Shown piece by piece: positions 5,565-8,260 of a DNA stretch of 8,260 bases. Where the stretch lies: NCBI GenBank assembly GCA_018665625.1, contig JABJCF010000190.1:1-8260 (forward strand). Direction: 5' to 3'. The DNA is from Nitrospina sp. GTDB lineage: Bacteria; Nitrospinota; Nitrospinia; Nitrospinales; VA-1. How positions within the stretch are numbered: position 1 is the stretch's first letter; each line of letters opens with the position of its first letter. The notes under the pieces were generated by a model, which worked only from the letters and a program-made list of their open reading frames with translations, had not been told where the DNA came from and did no database searches. The translations under genes were made by a program, and so were the position numbers.

Positions 5565-8060
5565 TCAAACTTTTTTAATATCTACCCAGGCAGAGCTGCC
5601 ATCAAAATTCGTCAGCCCATTAACCCCCTGCTCATCAGAAATTCTTGGCACAATAACTCCACCCGCCAAACATCGGTTATCGACAGTAACCTCAGCATCG
5701 AGTTCTATTCCGTTACCCGAGAGGCGAATTGTGTCTCCATCTCCAACGCCAATATTTTTCGCATCAGATTCATTGAGAAAAGCCGCTGAAGGTTTGAAAT
5801 GATGCGCTAATTTAGAAGACGCATCCAAAACCTTATCGTGAGCAAACAAATAAGTTGCCACCCGCAGTCTCAATTTTCCGTTATTGCCAGCACCAGGCTC
5901 AGCGTTGCCAGGAGAAACTTCTTCAACGGACACTTTTTCACGATTACAGCCCAATTTCCCAACAATTCTATTATTTAGCTCCGAATAGCCTGGAACCTTT
6001 TTAGAAATCTCATCCAACACTTTCGCAGCCCGCGCATAATTTGTTTCATCACCCAACTGCTTCAACATTACGCTGACCAGTTTCCAGTCGGCAATTCCAT
6101 TAGCATCTAGAGCTTTTCTTCTGGCTTGAACTCTGCCACCCACATTAGTGGTTGTACCCTCATCAAAACCTGGCCCATTGGAAGGCAATACAATTTTTGC
6201 AAGTTGAGTGGTTTCCGTTTCCAGCATATCGTGCACCACCAGTAGATCTAGATTCTTGAGGGCTTCGACTACTTGAGCCTCCCCCGGAAAATCGACAACA
6301 GGATTTGCGCGGTGCACCAGCAGCGCTTTAATCTCCCCACTCTTGGCTTTTGCAATCATTTCCAAAGCCGATAGTCCGGCTTTCGTCGGCGCGTTTTCTC
6401 CCCACAACTCCTTGACCCGCTCCTCATCCGCCACTGAAACTCCGCCTGGATAATAATCAGAAACCAGCCCCATATCCATAGCACCAACAGCATTGGTTGC
6501 CGGAGCAGCAGGAATAGCCCCGCATTCAACAGTGGGGATTTTGGCGATTATAGAAAGCAAACGCTTAACCCTAAGTGTCGTATCCCCTGAAAGAGCTGAC
6601 GGATTGTAAATGACACAAATCTTCATACTCGATCTTACCGATTCCACCAACGACTTCATTTCATCCGGCGAAATTCCTGTTTGATCCAGCACTGAAGAAA
6701 ATTCAATGGATTCTCCCAATTCGCGAGCCAAACCTTCCGCAAGCGCGTCCACCGCAGAGGCTTCCGAGCCAACCTTATACTTCACCTTCAAGTCCGCGTA
6801 CTTGTCCAGCGCTGTACTCTGATCGTTCAAGGAAACCAGTTTTGTTCCACAACGGGAAACTGCCTTCTTGATTCTCAGATCAAGAATGGGCAACTCTTCG
6901 GTTGGGTCACTGGCAATCAACAAAACGATGTTGGAACTTTCAATCTGCTCAATATCGAAATGATCGACCGGCAGACCAGGAGTGTCCTGATACGTTTTAT
7001 GATCGATATTGTTGGTTCCCAACAACCGAAACATTTTTTGATAAAGATAACTTTCTTCGTTCGTTGCGTAAGGCGACCCTATAAACCCGACACTTTCGGC
7101 CCCATGTTCATCGACTATTCTTTTAAAAGCCTCTGCCACTTTTTCGGCAGCGTGCTCGGTGGGCGCATCAATAGGAAAGTTTGGAAATGAGGTAGGTTTG
7201 GTTTCTCCCACACTGTTTTCCCGAGCTGCAATTATTTTGTTTTTACTCTCCGTGAAATTGTGGCCCCAACGTCCCTTATCACAGATCCAGCCATCATCAA
7301 CCGCATCATTTGGTCGCGCTTCAATCCGCATGAGCTGATTCAACCGGGTCCCCATAGTGATGTTGCAGTTACAGCCGCAATGCGCGCACAATGTATCGTT
7401 ATTGGTCAGATCCCATGTACGTGCTTTAAAACGAAATTCTGTATTTGTTAAAGCCCCTACGGGACAGATATCAATAACATTTCCTGAAAAGCGATTATCG
7501 TAAGGCTCATTGTTGAAAGTGTTTACTTCGTTATGAAATCCTCGATTTAGCATTACCAATCCACGATCTTGCTCAATGCGCTCGCTGTAAGCCGTGCAGC
7601 GTTGACAAGCGATACAGCGCTCCCGATCAATCGTGATCACCGGACTTAGAGGTGCCGCTTTGACATTATTAGCGCGATGAAATTCCATACGCGTATCCGG
7701 TGGACCGTACTTAAACGTATTATCCTGAAGCGGACACTCACCGCCTTTATCACAAACCGGACAATCAAGAGGATGATTAAGAAGGGTGAATTCCAAAACC
7801 CCCTTCTGAGCTTTTTCAACTTTGTCGCCTACAGTAGTCACAACCATATCGGGTGCCACATCCATCGTGCAGGCCGTCATCAGTTTCGGCATTTTTTCCA
7901 CCTCAACAAGACACATGCGACAACAGCCAAGCGGACCAATTTTTTCGTGGTAACAAAAAACAGGGATATCCACATCCACCTGTTTAGCGGCATCCACCAC
8001 CTTCGTCCCCTTGGGAACGGTGACCGATTTTCCGTCGATTGTTAAAGTAACTTCTGACAT
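5565..8060 (-). CDS. nuoG: NADH-quinone oxidoreductase subunit G, iron-sulfur subunit with molybdopterin-oxidoreductase fold
   Basis: NuoG is the largest subunit of the complex I peripheral arm and carries most of the electron-relay clusters between NuoF and NuoI. It has 831 residues (E. coli about 908). The N-terminal 2Fe-2S domain has C36, C47, C50 and C64 (N1b). The His-Cys cluster is H96, C100, C103, C109 (N5). A ferredoxin-like motif has C149, C152, C155 and C199 in DICPVGAL (N4). The motif C225-x2-C228-x3-C232-x27-C260 is the optional N7 cluster, kept in only some bacteria and thought to be off the main path. From about 270 to 700 is the molybdopterin-oxidoreductase-like body, which in complex I is structural and holds no molybdenum. 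A Gly/Pro/Asn-rich linker (about 715-728) leads to a C-terminal dinucleotide-binding-like domain (730-831). The ATG at 8058-8060 has GAGGAG just upstream. The stop is TGA. Confidence 0.98.
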   Translation of the reverse strand: MSEVTLTIDGKSVTVPKGTKVVDAAKQVDVDIPVFCYHEKIGPLGCCRMCLVEVEKMPKLMTACTMDVAPDMVVTTVGDKVEKAQKGVLEFTLLNHPLDCPVCDKGGECPLQDNTFKYGPPDTRMEFHRANNVKAAPLSPVITIDRERCIACQRCTAYSERIEQDRGLVMLNRGFHNEVNTFNNEPYDNRFSGNVIDICPVGALTNTEFRFKARTWDLTNNDTLCAHCGCNCNITMGTRLNQLMRIEARPNDAVDDGWICDKGRWGHNFTESKNKIIAARENSVGETKPTSFPNFPIDAPTEHAAEKVAEAFKRIVDEHGAESVGFIGSPYATNEESYLYQKMFRLLGTNNIDHKTYQDTPGLPVDHFDIEQIESSNIVLLIASDPTEELPILDLRIKKAVSRCGTKLVSLNDQSTALDKYADLKVKYKVGSEASAVDALAEGLARELGESIEFSSVLDQTGISPDEMKSLVESVRSSMKICVIYNPSALSGDTTLRVKRLLSIIAKIPTVECGAIPAAPATNAVGAMDMGLVSDYYPGGVSVADEERVKELWGENAPTKAGLSALEMIAKAKSGEIKALLVHRANPVVDFPGEAQVVEALKNLDLLVVHDMLETETTQLAKIVLPSNGPGFDEGTTTNVGGRVQARRKALDANGIADWKLVSVMLKQLGDETNYARAAKVLDEISKKVPGYSELNNRIVGKLGCNREKVSVEEVSPGNAEPGAGNNGKLRLRVATYLFAHDKVLDASSKLAHHFKPSAAFLNESDAKNIGVGDGDTIRLSGNGIELDAEVTVDNRCLAGGVIVPRISDEQGVNGLTNFDGSSAWVDIKKV

Positions 8061-8063
8061 GAG

Positions 8064-8069
8064 CTCCTC
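8064..8069 (-). promoter_or_regulatory. Ribosome binding site of nuoG
   Basis: The minus strand reads TGAGGAGCTC before the ATG at 8058-8060. If TGAGG is the pairing core the spacing is 5 bases; if GAGGAG is, it is only 3. It sits in the 29-base nuoF-nuoG gap. Confidence 0.65.
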
Positions 8070-8089
8070 AAAAATTCCAGTTCCTGTAG

Positions 8090-8260
8090 CTAGCTGATTG
8101 TACCAGCCGGAACATTCTTAAAATATTCTTCATAGTCCGAGCGAAAATGCTTGATACTGCTCACAACCGGAGCAACACAAGCATCGGCAAGCGGACAAAA
8201 AGTTTTAAACGACATATTGCCGCAAATATCTTCCAGCTTTTCTATGTATTCCAACTGCCC
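8090..8260 (-). CDS. nuoF: NADH-quinone oxidoreductase subunit F, C-terminal fragment (5' end beyond the window)
   Basis: Only the last 56 codons are present; the reading frame is open to the right edge and ends with TAG at 8090-8092. NuoF binds NADH and FMN and carries cluster N3, the entry point of complex I. The fragment contains the family's C-terminal signature, SFKTFCPLADACVAPVVSSI followed by KHFRSDYEEY. Its cysteine in TFCPL (codon at 8195-8197) matches the fourth ligand of cluster N3. The usual CALGDAA form reads CPLADAC here, with an extra cysteine six residues later. The three other N3 ligands, the FMN site and the NADH site lie outside the window. nuoG begins 29 bases downstream, which fits the standard nuoF-nuoG order. 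Assignment rests on a short piece but a distinctive one. Confidence 0.93.
   Translation of the reverse strand, partial: GQLEYIEKLEDICGNMSFKTFCPLADACVAPVVSSIKHFRSDYEEYFKNVPAGTIS

Noticed and set aside
5567..5576. A slippery A-run for programmed frameshifting at the end of nuoG
   Set aside because: The A-run is in the wrong phase for the A-AAA-AAG heptamer (the frame reads ATT AAA AAA GTT TGA). The protein ends normally, and there is no extended alternative frame.
7677..8045. A 122-codon open frame on the plus strand, antisense to the start of nuoG
   Set aside because: It mirrors the conserved iron-sulfur region of NuoG, and its predicted protein has no recognisable motif.

Overview
This window is a segment of a respiratory complex I operon (nuo, NADH:quinone oxidoreductase) lying entirely on the minus strand. 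Read in the direction of transcription (right to left), it holds the 3' end of nuoF, complete nuoG, nuoH, nuoI, nuoJ, nuoK and nuoL, and the first 396 codons of nuoM, which runs off the left edge. The order F-G-H-I-J-K-L-M is the standard bacterial order, so nuoA-E should lie beyond the right edge and the rest of nuoM plus nuoN beyond the left edge. No stretch over 300 bases lacks a gene. The largest gap is 59 bases (nuoI-nuoJ) and the others are 2 to 29 bases. I see no RNA gene, mobile element, CRISPR array, strong promoter or GC-rich terminator.

The genes build one machine. NuoF (FMN and NADH site, only its tail visible) and NuoG (four iron-sulfur motifs, including the optional N7 site) belong to the peripheral electron-input arm. 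NuoI (two 4Fe-4S clusters) passes electrons to the quinone site, and NuoH forms the membrane side of the quinone chamber. NuoJ and NuoK form the first part of the proton path, and NuoL and NuoM are antiporter-like proton-pumping subunits. All seven junctions are tight and most have a readable Shine-Dalgarno, which suggests one co-transcribed, translationally coupled unit.

The organism is a bacterium of moderate GC (about mid-40s percent by eye). The full set with NuoF/NuoG and an N7-bearing NuoG implies an NADH-oxidising respiratory chain. I cannot place it in a phylum from this window; a deltaproteobacterial-grade or Nitrospinota-like lineage is only a loose impression.

This is mostly a conventional core-metabolism region, and I do not see a new system. 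The points worth a second look are two sequence departures in the pumping subunits: NuoL has Ala in place of the key TM5 glutamate, and NuoM has an altered WLPDAH-type motif before TM8. There is also a strict alternation of ATG and non-ATG start codons along the operon, plus some small possible RNA structures at gene junctions.
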